Position numbers and translations under genes: made by a program
Notes under the pieces: generated by a model
What the model was told of the DNA's origin: nothing
The model's database searches: none
Seen by the model: the letters and a program-made list of their open reading frames with translations, nothing else
Origin: Caulobacteraceae bacterium
GTDB lineage: Bacteria > Pseudomonadota > Alphaproteobacteria > Caulobacterales > Caulobacteraceae
Reading direction: 5' to 3'
Length of the DNA: 64,000 nt
Assembly: GCA_028290905.1 (NCBI GenBank)
Contig: JAQGIW010000245.1
Span: 1-64,000, forward strand
Shown here: positions 53,298 through 61,989 of the stretch, piece by piece
How positions within the stretch are numbered: the stretch's first letter is position 1
Layout of the letters: each line of letters begins with the position of its first letter

Positions 53298-54065
53298 ATG
53301 AGCGAAGAACCGCGGATCCTCACCGAGCGCTTCGGCCATGTGCTGGTGATCACCATGAACCGGCCGCAGGCCCGCAACGCCTTCGACGCTGCGAGCGCGC
53401 AGGCCATGGAGGCCGCCGTCGACACCTTCGACGCCGAGGACGACCTCTTCGTCGGCGTGATCACAGGGGCCGGCGGCAACTTCTCCGCCGGGGCCGACCT
53501 CAAGGCGGCCGCCCGCGGCGAGCGCGCGGCGACCAGGCGCGGGGGCTTCGGCATGTTCGCCAGGCCGCCGCCCAAGCCGGTGATCGCCGCGGTGGAGGGC
53601 TACGCCGTCGGCGGCGGCTTCGAGCTGTGCCTGGCCTGCGACCTGATCGTGGCCGCCCGCACCGCCCGCTTCGGCCTGCCCGAGGTGCGCCACAACGTGG
53701 TGGCGATCGGCGGCGGCCTCTTTCGGCTCCCCAGGCGCATGCCCTACCACCTGGCCATGGAGTTGGCCCTCACCGGCGAGTTCCGCGACGCCGAGTTCTT
53801 CCATCGCCATGGGGTCGTGAACCGGGTGGTCGAGGAAGGCGCGGCCCTGGCCGAGGCGAAAGCCTGGGCCCAGGCCCTGCTGGTCAACGGCCCCACCGCC
53901 CTGGCCGCCTCCAAGCAGATTATGTGGCATTCGGCCGACTGGACCGATGAGGAGGCGTGGCGCGAGCAGATGACCTACGCCAATCGCGCCCTGCAATCGG
54001 AGGATCGCAAGGAGGGCCTCGCCGCCTTCGCCGAGAAGCGAAAGCCGGTGTGGTCGGGCCGATGA
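53298..54065 (+). CDS. Enoyl-CoA hydratase/isomerase family protein
   Basis: A 255-residue crotonase. The oxyanion-hole loops are ITGAGGNFSAGADLKAAARG near residue 55 and EGYAVGGGFELCLACDLIVA near 100; ARTARFGLPEVRHNVVAIGG carries the FxLPE-type region. It hydrates, isomerises or cleaves an enoyl-CoA from the same pathway. An AAGGAAG site precedes ATG 53298. It overlaps the next gene (ATGA). Confidence 0.92.
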   Translation: MSEEPRILTERFGHVLVITMNRPQARNAFDAASAQAMEAAVDTFDAEDDLFVGVITGAGGNFSAGADLKAAARGERAATRRGGFGMFARPPPKPVIAAVEGYAVGGGFELCLACDLIVAARTARFGLPEVRHNVVAIGGGLFRLPRRMPYHLAMELALTGEFRDAEFFHRHGVVNRVVEEGAALAEAKAWAQALLVNGPTALAASKQIMWHSADWTDEEAWREQMTYANRALQSEDRKEGLAAFAEKRKPVWSGR

Positions 54066-55012
54066 CCTCCTGGGGCGGGCGCCTTCCATCGGGGTTGAGC
54101 GCCCGCCTCGCCCTGCCGCTGATCGCCGCACCGATGCTGCGCGTCTCCGGCCCGGACCTGGTCGTCGCGGCGTGCGGGGCTGGCGTGGTCGGCGCATTTC
54201 CCACCAAGAACGCGCGCACCACTGCGGAGCTGGACGCCTGGCTCACCGACATTCGCGCGCGCTTGGCGGACCGGGATGGCTCCGCCGCGCCATTCTGCCC
54301 AAACCTGATCATGCGCGACGGGCGGCTGAACGAGGATCTCGCCTGCGTCGCCCGCCACGGCGCCGAGCTGGTGATCACCAGCGTAGGCTCGCCGGCGCCC
54401 GCGGTGGCGGCCCTGCATGACGCCGGCTGCCTGGTCCTTGCCGATGTGGCGAGCCTTCGCCACGCCGCCCGCGCCATCGAGGCGGGCGCGGATGGGTTGA
54501 TCCTGCTTACCGCTGGGGCCGGGGGCCAGACCGGCTGGCTGAATCCCTTCGCCTTCGTCCGCGCCGTGCGGGCGATGTTCGACGGTTTGGTGGTGCTGGC
54601 CGGCGGCGTTTCCGACGGCCAGGCCCTGGCGGCCGCCTGCGTGCTCGGCTGCGACCTCGCCTACATGGGCACCCGGTTCATCGCCGCTTCCGAGAGCATG
54701 GCCTCGGACGCCTATCGCCGGATGCTCGTCGAGGCGTCCATGGACGACGTCCTGCAGACCTCCAGCTTCACCGGGTTGCCCGCCAACATGCTGGCTCCCT
54801 CGATCCGAGCGGCCGGCCTGGACCCCGAGCGGCTCGACGAGAGCATGAGCGAAGCCCGCGCCCGGGAACAATATGGCCCCGGCGCCGCCGAGGGTCCCCG
54901 GCGCTGGACCGACATCTGGAGCGCCGGCCATTCCGTCTCCGGCGTCACCGGCCTGCAGTCGGCCGGCGATGTCATCGACCAGACCCGCGCCGAGTTCGAG
55001 GCGGCAATCTGA
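54062..55012 (+). CDS. Nitronate monooxygenase-family flavoprotein
   Basis: A 316-residue TIM-barrel FMN protein: LPLIAAPMLRVSGPDLVVAA at the start, VITSVGSPAPAVAALHDAGC, GADGLILLTAGAGGQTG near residue 145, LAGGVSDGQALAAACVLGCD and AYMGTRFIAASES near 205. In acyl-CoA operons such proteins often act as FMN-dependent enoyl-CoA oxidoreductases rather than on nitronates. The last gene of the plus-strand operon. It converges on the small membrane protein gene with 14 bases between stops. Confidence 0.9.
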   Translation: MTSWGGRLPSGLSARLALPLIAAPMLRVSGPDLVVAACGAGVVGAFPTKNARTTAELDAWLTDIRARLADRDGSAAPFCPNLIMRDGRLNEDLACVARHGAELVITSVGSPAPAVAALHDAGCLVLADVASLRHAARAIEAGADGLILLTAGAGGQTGWLNPFAFVRAVRAMFDGLVVLAGGVSDGQALAAACVLGCDLAYMGTRFIAASESMASDAYRRMLVEASMDDVLQTSSFTGLPANMLAPSIRAAGLDPERLDESMSEARAREQYGPGAAEGPRRWTDIWSAGHSVSGVTGLQSAGDVIDQTRAEFEAAI

Positions 55013-55026
55013 GTTTCGCCTATCCC

Positions 55027-55329
55027 CTATGGCGTGTCTGGAGCATCCTTCACGGCCACATAGCGGCGGGCGCCGGTGGCGGGGTCGCTGTGGACTTCGA
55101 CCAGCTTGCCGCTCTCGGGATCGATGAAGCGCTCGCCGGTGGCCTTGAACGCGCCCCCGGGGGCTTGGCCGCTCAGGCGGCGATAGCGGTGATTCTCGAA
55201 CACGAGGCCGGCCAGCACAAGCGCCAGACCGATCGTCGGGCCGATCGCGGGCGCTCCAACCATCGCCACCCCGATGCACGAGCCGACGAACAGCAGCGAG
55301 ACGATGGCGATGAGAAAGGCCCGCAGCAT
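55027..55329 (-). CDS. Small two-helix membrane protein, hypothetical
   Basis: A 100-residue protein with two hydrophobic segments (AFLIAIVSLLFVGSCIGVAM and IGPTIGLALVLAGLVF) and a polar C-terminus (ERFIDPESGKLVEVHSDPAT). ATG at 55329 starts just before the first helix. No family is recognised. It is 10 bases downstream of the YbjQ-like gene, so the two are probably co-transcribed. Confidence 0.75.
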   Translation of the reverse strand: MLRAFLIAIVSLLFVGSCIGVAMVGAPAIGPTIGLALVLAGLVFENHRYRRLSGQAPGGAFKATGERFIDPESGKLVEVHSDPATGARRYVAVKDAPDTP

Positions 55330-55339
55330 CGGCGCCGCC

Positions 55340-55660
55340 TCAGGGGGTATCGAGGACGACGGCGGTGCCATAGGCCACCACCTCGCTCATCATCTGGCCG
55401 ATCTCCGATCCGTCGAACCTCATCATCACGATGGCGTTGGCGCCCATGACGGTGGCGTTGGCGACCATGCGGTCGATGGCGTGACGGCGCGATTCCTCGA
55501 CCATCGAGGTGTATTCCACGATCTCGCCGCCGAACACGGTCCGAAGCCCGGCCATGATGTTGCCGCCCAGGCCCCGGCTGCGTACGACGACCCCGAAAAC
55601 CTGTCCCTTGACCTCCAGCACCCGCCGACCCGGCACGTTTTCTGTCGTGGTGACCAGCAT
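55340..55660 (-). CDS. YbjQ/UPF0145-family protein
   Basis: A 106-residue heavy-metal-binding-domain-like protein: VLEVKGQVFGVVVRSRGLGG near residue 15, then ARRH-like helix ESRRHAIDRMVANATVMGAN and AIVMMRFDGSEIGQMMSEVV. These features define the UPF0145 pentameric family of unknown function. ATG at 55660 matches the family length. Confidence 0.9.
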   Translation of the reverse strand: MLVTTTENVPGRRVLEVKGQVFGVVVRSRGLGGNIMAGLRTVFGGEIVEYTSMVEESRRHAIDRMVANATVMGANAIVMMRFDGSEIGQMMSEVVAYGTAVVLDTP

Positions 55661-55765
55661 GGCCTGTCTTTCCCCATGTCCGCCCTCGTTGGGGCGATTG
55701 AGACTCGCCCATACGCCGTTGGCGGGTTCCGCCCAAGGCCATTCTCCGCCGGCCACGCTCGGGGG

Positions 55766-55861
55766 CTCGACGATCGCGTCGCCCTGGTCACCGGCGCCGC
55801 CGGCGGCATCGGGCTCTCCATCGTCGAGGCCCTGGCCGACGGCGGCTATACCTGCTTGTGA
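55766..55861 (+). pseudogene. SDR N-terminal stub
   Basis: Thirty-one codons, LDDRVALVTGAAGGIGLSIV then EALADGGYTCL and stop. This is the Rossmann start of an SDR dehydrogenase (TG-x3-GIG) with everything after the second helix missing. It lies 22 bases from the stop of the intact, convergent SDR gene. Confidence 0.7.
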
Positions 55862-55883
55862 GACCGCCGCTCGGGGCGTGGAC

Positions 55884-56621
55884 TCAATCCTGGGCGGTGG
55901 GCCGGACGACGATGTCGCCTACGTCGACGTCGTCCGGCTGCTCGATGGCGAAGGCGATGGCCCGGGCGATCGCGTCGGGAGGAATGGCGATCTCGGTCAT
56001 TCGCCGGACAATCGCGGTCCTCACCTCCGGGTCGGGCATGGAGCGCGCCAGATCGGTCCGGACAAACCCGGGCGACACACCGGTGACGCGGAGGGTCTTG
56101 CCGGCCTCCTGGCGCAGGGCCTCGGTCAGGGTGCGGACCGCGTTCTTCGTGGCCGCGTAGACGCCCTGCGAGGGAACGATCTTCAACCCGGCGGTGGAGA
56201 TGACGTTGACGATGTGTCCCGAGCCCTGCTCCCGGAAGACGGGCAGGGCGGCGGCGATCCCGTAGAGCACCCCCCTGAGGTTGACGTCGATCATGGCGTC
56301 CCAGTCCTCGACCCGCAGCGCGTCGAAGCGCGAGGCGGGAGCGATCCCGGCGTTGTTGACCAGGACGTCGAGCCTTCCGAACGTCCCGCGGGCGAGCGCC
56401 ACCAGCGCCGTGAGGTCGTCCCGCCGCGTGACGTCCGTCCGCGCGAATGCGGCCTCGCCGCCTGCCGCCGCGATACTCCGGGCCAGGGCCTCGAGCTGAT
56501 CGGTACGGCGGGCGCCGAGCACGACCCGGGCGCCGCGCCCGGCGAGCAGGCGCGCGGTCGCCTCCCCGATCCCGCTGCTGGCGCCGGTGATCGCGACGAC
56601 CTTGCCCTCGATGCCGGTCAT
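55884..56621 (-). CDS. Short-chain dehydrogenase/reductase
   Basis: A 245-residue classical SDR: KVVAITGASSGIGEATARLL at the start, LDVLVNNAGIAPASRFDALR, catalytic Tyr/Lys in GVYAATKNAVRTLTEAL near residue 155, and VSPGFVRTDL. It resembles YdfG-type serine/3-hydroxy acid dehydrogenases. The reaction is unknown. A pair of CTAG-bounded palindromes lies in the 167-base gap upstream. Confidence 0.92.
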   Translation of the reverse strand: MTGIEGKVVAITGASSGIGEATARLLAGRGARVVLGARRTDQLEALARSIAAAGGEAAFARTDVTRRDDLTALVALARGTFGRLDVLVNNAGIAPASRFDALRVEDWDAMIDVNLRGVLYGIAAALPVFREQGSGHIVNVISTAGLKIVPSQGVYAATKNAVRTLTEALRQEAGKTLRVTGVSPGFVRTDLARSMPDPEVRTAIVRRMTEIAIPPDAIARAIAFAIEQPDDVDVGDIVVRPTAQD

Positions 56622-56684
56622 GACCTCTCCGTTGCGCTGGGATACGGCCAGGGTGGCGATGCGCCGGGGGAAGCGCCAGCCGGC

Positions 56685-56753
56685 CTAGTTAGCGCGTTCC
56701 GAAAAGTGAGAACCGGTTTTCGGGACAAAACGCGCGTCGAAACGAAGAACTAG
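56685..56753. repeat. CTAG-bounded palindrome (GTTCCGAAAAGTGAGAACC type)
   Basis: CTAG at both ends; core arms GCGCGTT/AACGCGC and GAACCGG/CCGGTTTTC-type pairing. It is a common style of palindrome in alphaproteobacteria. Confidence 0.8.
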
Positions 56754-56792
56754 ACCGGCGATCTGATTCGGTCAGATCGCAACACGGTCTAG
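56750..56792. repeat. CTAG-bounded palindrome, adjacent
   Basis: Arms CTAGACCG/CGGTCTAG and GCGATCTGA/TCAGATCGC. It shares CTAG 56750-56753 with the previous element. Its right CTAG supplies the TAG stop of the DUF1203 gene. Confidence 0.88.
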
Positions 56793-57256
56793 GCGCGGTC
56801 GATCCGGGCGGCGTAGCAGCCTCGCCTGGCGTAGTGGGCGTGGAGATAGTCTGCCTGCGGGACGCCGAGGAGCCGCGCGATGACGGCCTCGAGGTCCCGG
56901 CCGTCCACGAGATCGGCGTCGACCATCCGGCCCGACGCGTCGAACGCGCGCAGCGAGATCGGCCGCAGGCGCAGGGCGTCCGGAATCTCGTCGATCCGGT
57001 CGTAGCGATCCCTGGCGCCTTCGCGCACGAAGATCGCGTGACTGGCCCGGTAGGGCGTGTCGGCCGGCTGGTGCGTGAAGTTCACCAGGAGAAGCGTCTC
57101 TCCCGGTTGCGCGTCGCGAACCTCGATCCGGTCGGGATATCCGGGCGTCTGGTCCGCGACGCAGCGTTCCGCGCCAAGCCGGGCGAGCTCTTCGTCCGGC
57201 AGCCCGAACAGGTGACGGAACGGCTCCGGCGACAGGCCGGTAATGCGAAAGCTCAT
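56789..57256 (-). CDS. DUF1203 family protein
   Basis: A 155-residue protein matching DUF1203: FRITGLSPEPFRHLFGLPDE at the start, LLLVNFTHQPADTPYRASHA near residue 55 and the C-terminal DYLHAHYARRGCYAARI. The function is unknown. The TAG stop lies in the CTAG end of a palindrome, so the last codons may have been set by the insertion. Confidence 0.9.
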   Translation of the reverse strand: MSFRITGLSPEPFRHLFGLPDEELARLGAERCVADQTPGYPDRIEVRDAQPGETLLLVNFTHQPADTPYRASHAIFVREGARDRYDRIDEIPDALRLRPISLRAFDASGRMVDADLVDGRDLEAVIARLLGVPQADYLHAHYARRGCYAARIDRA

Positions 57257-57363
57257 GAGGATCCTCTCCGCTGGGGTGAGGCCGCATGAGGGCCGACCCG
57301 GATCGTCGCCGCGATCCGAATGTTGCGGTCGATGTCGTGGAAGGGCGCGGAGTCTGCCCGCGC

Positions 57364-57990
57364 CTACACCTTGCCGGCCACGAGCAGGCGGCCGGGGCCG
57401 AGGCGCTCCAGCACCGCCGGCAGGTCGGAGTCGCTGACCGCGAAGCAGCCTTCGCTGCGACCGAGCATGCCGTGCGTCCGCACCATATCCGGCCCGACAT
57501 ACCAGGCGGCGTGGACGACGATGCCGCGCGGCTCGGCGTTGTTGTTGCTGGGATCGAGGCCAAGCAGGCGCATCGAGCGGCCATGCGCGCCCACGTAGTA
57601 GCCGCCGGTGACGTAGGCGCCTTCGGAAGTGGCCTCAGAGCCGGGCGCGTTGGAGAATCGGCTGAGCCAACCCGTATGCTCCGGATCCGATCCGCGGCCG
57701 TGGGCGACAAGCAGGCTTTGCACGGCGCCGTTGGTCAGGTCGACGAGGTGCAGGCGCGGCGCGCGCGAGGGCTGGGAGAAATCGGCGACGCCCACAAGGT
57801 CGCGGCGGGCGACACGCGAGCCGGCGCGTTCCAGCCCGGCCCGGGCCGCGGCCACGATCGCCGAATTGGCGATCGTGGCTCCCACGATCGTCGCCTTGGC
57901 GAGGGACGCGTGGGTGAGGGCGGCCAGGCCAAGGGAAGCGACGGACGCCTGGAGGAAGTGACGTCGGGGGAGAGAGCTGTTTTCGGACAT
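57364..57990 (-). CDS. Murein L,D-transpeptidase catalytic domain protein (YkuD_2)
   Basis: A 208-residue exported protein. A twin-arginine-like signal, LPRRHFLQASVASLGLAALT, is at residues 7-26. The YkuD_2 catalytic region has IVVHAAWYVG and MLGRSEGCFAVSDSDL, giving the His and Cys of an L,D-transpeptidase. It should cross-link peptidoglycan or attach proteins to it. It is divergent from the larger L,D-transpeptidase gene at 58114. Confidence 0.88.
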   Translation of the reverse strand: MSENSSLPRRHFLQASVASLGLAALTHASLAKATIVGATIANSAIVAAARAGLERAGSRVARRDLVGVADFSQPSRAPRLHLVDLTNGAVQSLLVAHGRGSDPEHTGWLSRFSNAPGSEATSEGAYVTGGYYVGAHGRSMRLLGLDPSNNNAEPRGIVVHAAWYVGPDMVRTHGMLGRSEGCFAVSDSDLPAVLERLGPGRLLVAGKV

Positions 57991-58113
57991 GCCTGCGGTC
58001 GGTTAGGGCCGCCGGCCGAGGCGCGGCGCCGGTCTGAGGGCGGGGTCAGAGGGCCCGGATACCAGAATCGGGTTAACCAGGGGTTGTGATATCTCGTCGC
58101 AGGCGCGCAGCCA

Positions 58114-59568
58114 ATGGGGCTCCGCGCGCGTTGCCCCAGAGTGTCACCTCTGTCAGCTCCCCGACTTTTGAATCGTCGCCACTCGTTCGGCCTCGCCGCG
58201 TGGGCGATCCTCGGCGCCAGTTGCGATGCCCGCTCCTCGGACCCGCCGGCCGCGCCCATGCCAGGGGCCGTCCCCGCGCCACCCGCCACGCCGCCCGACT
58301 TCGCGGGCCTCTCAGACCCCGACGCCCTGCGCTTCTACCAGCAGAGGAACTGGCGTCCGGCCTGGACCCAGACCCAGGCGCCGGCTCTGACGCGGGGCCT
58401 TGCCGAGGCGCGTCGCCACGGACTCGACCGCGTCGAGTTCGCCCCCAAGACGGCGCCCGGCGCCCCTCCCATCCAGCAGGACGTCGGCCTGACGCTCACG
58501 GCCCTCGGCTACGCCCGGGCCCTGTCGTCCGGGTTCGTCGATCCCAAGACCATCGAGAAGGTATTCACTCTCAAGCGCAACGAGGTCGACCTCGCCGCCG
58601 GCCTCGAGCAGGCGCTGGCGGGCGGCAAGCTCGAGGACTGGCTGGCCTCGCTGCCGCCCGTCGACGCCGAGTACAAGGCGCTCTCGGCCGCCTATCTGGA
58701 CGCCGTCGGTCCGGCGGGCCCGGCGTCCGCGCCGACCCCGACCGCCCCGGCCGACACCACCAGTTCCAAAACCGCCCCGGCTAAAACCGCTTCGGCCAAA
58801 GCCGCCACGGCCGCCGCTTCCGCCACGCCGGCCGACCGCGCCCGCCAGCTGGCGGCCAACCTCGAGCGGCGGCGCTGGCTGGCGCGCACCCCGCCGGCCA
58901 CCCGCATCGACGTGAACACGGGCGGCGCCTTCCTGACCTATGTGCGGCCGGACACCGCGCCCTTCGCCGCCCACGTGGTGGTCGGCCGCGACGACCACGA
59001 GACCCCCAGCATCCAGGCCTCCTTCCACAAGGTGGTCGCCAATCCCAAGTGGCGGGTGCCGATGGACATCGCGAAGAAGGAGATCCTGCCCAAGGGCGCC
59101 GCCTACATGCGCCGCGAGCACCTGCGCGTCGTGGGCGGCAAGGTCGAGCAGGATCCCGGGCCGCACAATTCCCTCGGCCTGGTGAAGTTCGACGTCGAGG
59201 ACCCTTTCGAGATCTACCTGCACGACACCCCGGCCAAGTCGCTCTTCGCCCTGCCGGAGCGACACAAGAGCCACGGTTGCGTGCGCGTGCAGAACGCCGT
59301 CGACTTCGCCCGCCTCCTCGCAGGCGAGGGCGGCAAGGCCGACGACTTCGACAAGGCGCTGGCGTCGGGCCAGACCAGCGAGGTCGACATCGGCAGGTCG
59401 ATCCCGGTGCGCATGCTCTACCACACCGCCTACGCCGACGACGCCGGCCAGGTCACCGTCCTCCCCGACGTCTACGGCTGGAACGACAAGCTGGCGGTCG
59501 CCCTCGGCCTGGGCCAGGGCCCCGCGGGCGGCTCCTCCCTCGAACCGGACACCGATGTCGGCCCCTGA
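58114..59568 (+). CDS. L,D-transpeptidase (YcbB/LdtD-type)
   Basis: A 484-residue murein transpeptidase: a scaffold domain (RFYQQRNWRPAWTQTQAPAL near residue 75), a Thr/Ala/Lys-rich linker (about 210-235), then the YkuD domain with AHVVVGRDDHETPSIQASF, the substrate-loop region NPKWRVPMDIAKKEILPKGA, and the catalytic HKSHGCVRVQN near residue 390. It forms 3-3 cross-links. A signal-like segment ends FGLAAWAILGASC; a TTG at about 58169 just before it may be the true start. Confidence 0.92.
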   Translation: MGLRARCPRVSPLSAPRLLNRRHSFGLAAWAILGASCDARSSDPPAAPMPGAVPAPPATPPDFAGLSDPDALRFYQQRNWRPAWTQTQAPALTRGLAEARRHGLDRVEFAPKTAPGAPPIQQDVGLTLTALGYARALSSGFVDPKTIEKVFTLKRNEVDLAAGLEQALAGGKLEDWLASLPPVDAEYKALSAAYLDAVGPAGPASAPTPTAPADTTSSKTAPAKTASAKAATAAASATPADRARQLAANLERRRWLARTPPATRIDVNTGGAFLTYVRPDTAPFAAHVVVGRDDHETPSIQASFHKVVANPKWRVPMDIAKKEILPKGAAYMRREHLRVVGGKVEQDPGPHNSLGLVKFDVEDPFEIYLHDTPAKSLFALPERHKSHGCVRVQNAVDFARLLAGEGGKADDFDKALASGQTSEVDIGRSIPVRMLYHTAYADDAGQVTVLPDVYGWNDKLAVALGLGQGPAGGSSLEPDTDVGP

Positions 59569-59792
59569 GGGGCACACGCTACCGCTTGATGAAATCCACG
59601 AACGCCCGCAGCGGGGCGGGGCGGGGCGGTGGCGGCGGCCGGGGCAGTAGAAGAACGCAAGAAAAGCGGGGAGGTCGTTCAGGTCCGTCGGCATTGTTCA
59701 CCGTCCTGCACAGCCCGTGCAGATTGCCGGGGATTATCGCGCAGCGCCACCGCGCCCATATCCCCCTCCAACGCAGCCCTGGAGATCCCGCC

Positions 59793-60684
59793 ATGACCGA
59801 CATCACCGCCGCCGGCGCCTTCCGCCTGGGCGACCGCACCGTCAATCGCATGGGCTACGGCGCCATGCAGCTCGCCGGCCCCGGCGTCTTCGGGCCCCCG
59901 AAGGATCGCGAGCACGCCCTCGCCGTGCTGCGCGAGGCCTTGGCCGCCGGCGTCAACCACATCGACACCAGCGACTTCTACGGTCCCCATGTCACCAACC
60001 AGCTGATCCGCGAGGCCCTTCATCCCCTATCCGGACGACCTGGTGATCGTCACCAAGGTGGGTGCGGTGCGGGGCGCCGACGCCTCCTGGAACCCGGCCC
60101 AGAGCCCGGCCGAACTGACGCAGGCGGTCCACGACAACCTCCGCAACCTCGGCCTCGATGCGCTTGAGGTCGTCAACCTGCGCGTCATGGGCGACGTCCA
60201 TGCGCCCAGCGAGGGCTCGATTGCGCAGCAGTTCGCCGCCCTCGCCGAGCTCCGCCGGCAGGGGCTGATCCGTCATCTGGGCTTGAGCAACGTAACGGCG
60301 GCGCAGGTCGGCGAAGCGCAAGCAATTGCCCCGGTGGTCTGCGTGCAGAACCACTACAATCTCGCCCACCGCGCCGATGACGCCCTGATCGACGACTCGG
60401 CCGGGAAGGGGATCGCCTATGTGCCGTTCTTCCCGCTCGGCGGCTTCACGCCCCTGCAATCCGGGGCCCTGTCCAACGTCGCCGCGCGTCTGGGCGCCAC
60501 GCCCATGCAGGTCGCGCTCGCCTGGCTGCTGCGTCGCGCGCCCAACATCCTGCTGATCCCGGGCACCTCGTCGCTCGCCCACCTGCGCGAGAACCTGGCG
60601 GCCGCCGAACTGAAGCTTCCCGGCGACGCCCTCGCCGAACTCGACGCGATCGGGACCGGCGCGCCGAGCGAGCGCGTCGCCTAG
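59793..60684 (+). pseudogene. Aldo/keto reductase with a +1 frameshift
   Basis: The 5' frame starts MTDITAAGAFRLGDRTVNRM and runs to NQLIREALHP; the 3' frame continues DDLVIVTKVGAVRGADASW to the end (SERVA). Joined, they give a normal ~296-residue aldo/keto reductase with HIDTSDFYGP (Asp and Tyr), VTKVG (Lys) and VVCVQNHYNL. One extra C in the CCCC run at 60024-60027 breaks the frame. GGAG lies before ATG 59793. Either a pseudogene or a sequencing error. Confidence 0.85.
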
Positions 60685-60819
60685 GCGGCGACCTCCTCAG
60701 CCGGCCGTTTGGCGCGGGTCGCCGCGACGGCGCGGCCGCGCTCCAGCTAGGCGATGGGGATCTCCTGGCATTGCAGGGCCGGCGGCGAAGCGGAATAAGA
60801 TTTGGTTCGAGGGACGGTC

Positions 60820-61044
60820 ATGGCCGAAGGTCTGCTCGAGGGATTTCTCGGTGGCGAGGACGAGGGTCCGGAGGGCGAGGCGGGTGGTGAGCCCCGCGTC
60901 GCCGGGGAGGCGTTCGCCGCCGCTGTGGCCGCCGATCAGGCGGGGCGCGACCCCGGCGTCGCGCGCGCCACCGCACTTCGCCGACCCCCCGGTTGGTCGG
61001 TCTTGCGTCAGGCCCGCGACGCGGCCGCCGCCCACGCGAGCTGA
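60820..61044 (+). CDS. Small hypothetical protein, possibly truncated
   Basis: Seventy-four residues starting MAEGLLEGFLGGEDEGPEGE and continuing GEAFAAAVAADQAGRDPGVA. The acidic start and Ala-rich helix look like the N-terminus of a longer conserved protein that is disrupted after residue ~50, where the frame turns Arg/Pro-rich. GAGGGA precedes the ATG. It converges on the exonuclease gene. Confidence 0.4.
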   Translation: MAEGLLEGFLGGEDEGPEGEAGGEPRVAGEAFAAAVAADQAGRDPGVARATALRRPPGWSVLRQARDAAAAHAS

Positions 61045-61063
61045 ATCGCCGGCGGTCGTGCCT

Positions 61064-61840
61064 TCAGCCCTCGGCCAGCTCGATCCAGGTCGGGGCGTGG
61101 TCGCTCGCCTTCTCCCAGCCGCGGACATCGCGGTCGACGCCCGCCGCCACGAGGCGTCCCGCCACTCGCGGGCTCAGCAGCAGGTGGTCGATGCGCAGGC
61201 CGGCGTCGCGGGCGAAGGCGTTCCGGAAATAGTCCCAGAAGGTGTAGATCCGCTCGCGGGGATGCAGCGTCCTGACGGCGTCGGTCCACCCCTGCGCGAC
61301 GAGGGCGTGGAAGGCGGCGCGCACCTCGGGCCGGAAGAGCGCGTCGTCGAGCCAGCGCTCGGGCTTGTAGACGTCCAGGTCGGTGGGCATCACATTGTAG
61401 TCGCCGGCGAGGATCACGGGAGCGTCGTGCGCCAGCAGGCTCTGGGCGTGGAGGGTCAGCCGCTCCAACCAGCGCAGCTTGTAGTCGAACTTGGGTCCGG
61501 GGGCGGGATTGCCGTTAGGCAGGTACAGGCAGCCGACGATCACGCCGCGGATGGCCACCTCGATGTAGCGACTGTGGACGTCATCGGGATCACCCGGCAG
61601 GCCCCGCTGCGTCTCGATCGGATCATACGCCCGGGCCAGGATGGCGACCCCGTTCCAGCTCTTCTGTCCGTGCCAGATCGCCCCATAGCCGGCGTCGTGG
61701 ATCGCGCCGGCGGGGAACCGGTCTTGAGGCGCTTTGAGTTCCTGCAGGCACACGACGTCCGGCGAGGCTTCTTCCAGCCAGCGGAGCAGGACCGGAAGCC
61801 GGCCGTTGATCCCGTTCACATTGAAGGTGGCGATCTTCAT
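61064..61840 (-). CDS. xth: Exodeoxyribonuclease III
   Basis: A 258-residue AP endonuclease/3' exonuclease of base-excision repair. Landmarks: KIATFNVNGINGRLPVLLRW (Asn), VVCLQELKAPQDRFP (metal Glu), LAGDYNVMPTDLDVYKPE (Asp and Asn), LRIDHLLLSPR and KASDHAPTWIEL (catalytic Asp-His). The length fits the family. ATG at 61840 matches the family start; three extra codons are open upstream. Confidence 0.94.
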   Translation of the reverse strand: MKIATFNVNGINGRLPVLLRWLEEASPDVVCLQELKAPQDRFPAGAIHDAGYGAIWHGQKSWNGVAILARAYDPIETQRGLPGDPDDVHSRYIEVAIRGVIVGCLYLPNGNPAPGPKFDYKLRWLERLTLHAQSLLAHDAPVILAGDYNVMPTDLDVYKPERWLDDALFRPEVRAAFHALVAQGWTDAVRTLHPRERIYTFWDYFRNAFARDAGLRIDHLLLSPRVAGRLVAAGVDRDVRGWEKASDHAPTWIELAEG

Positions 61841-61989
61841 CGGCGACATTCCACATCCGGTTTCCCGCGGGTCCAGAAGATAACGCGGGACCCGCCAGGA
61901 ACAGCCGTTCCGATGGCCTTGAAAGGGATGGCCTTGAAAGGATGGCGGCCGGAGCGGCCTCGGCGGCGCTAGGGCCGCCCTTCAGACCG

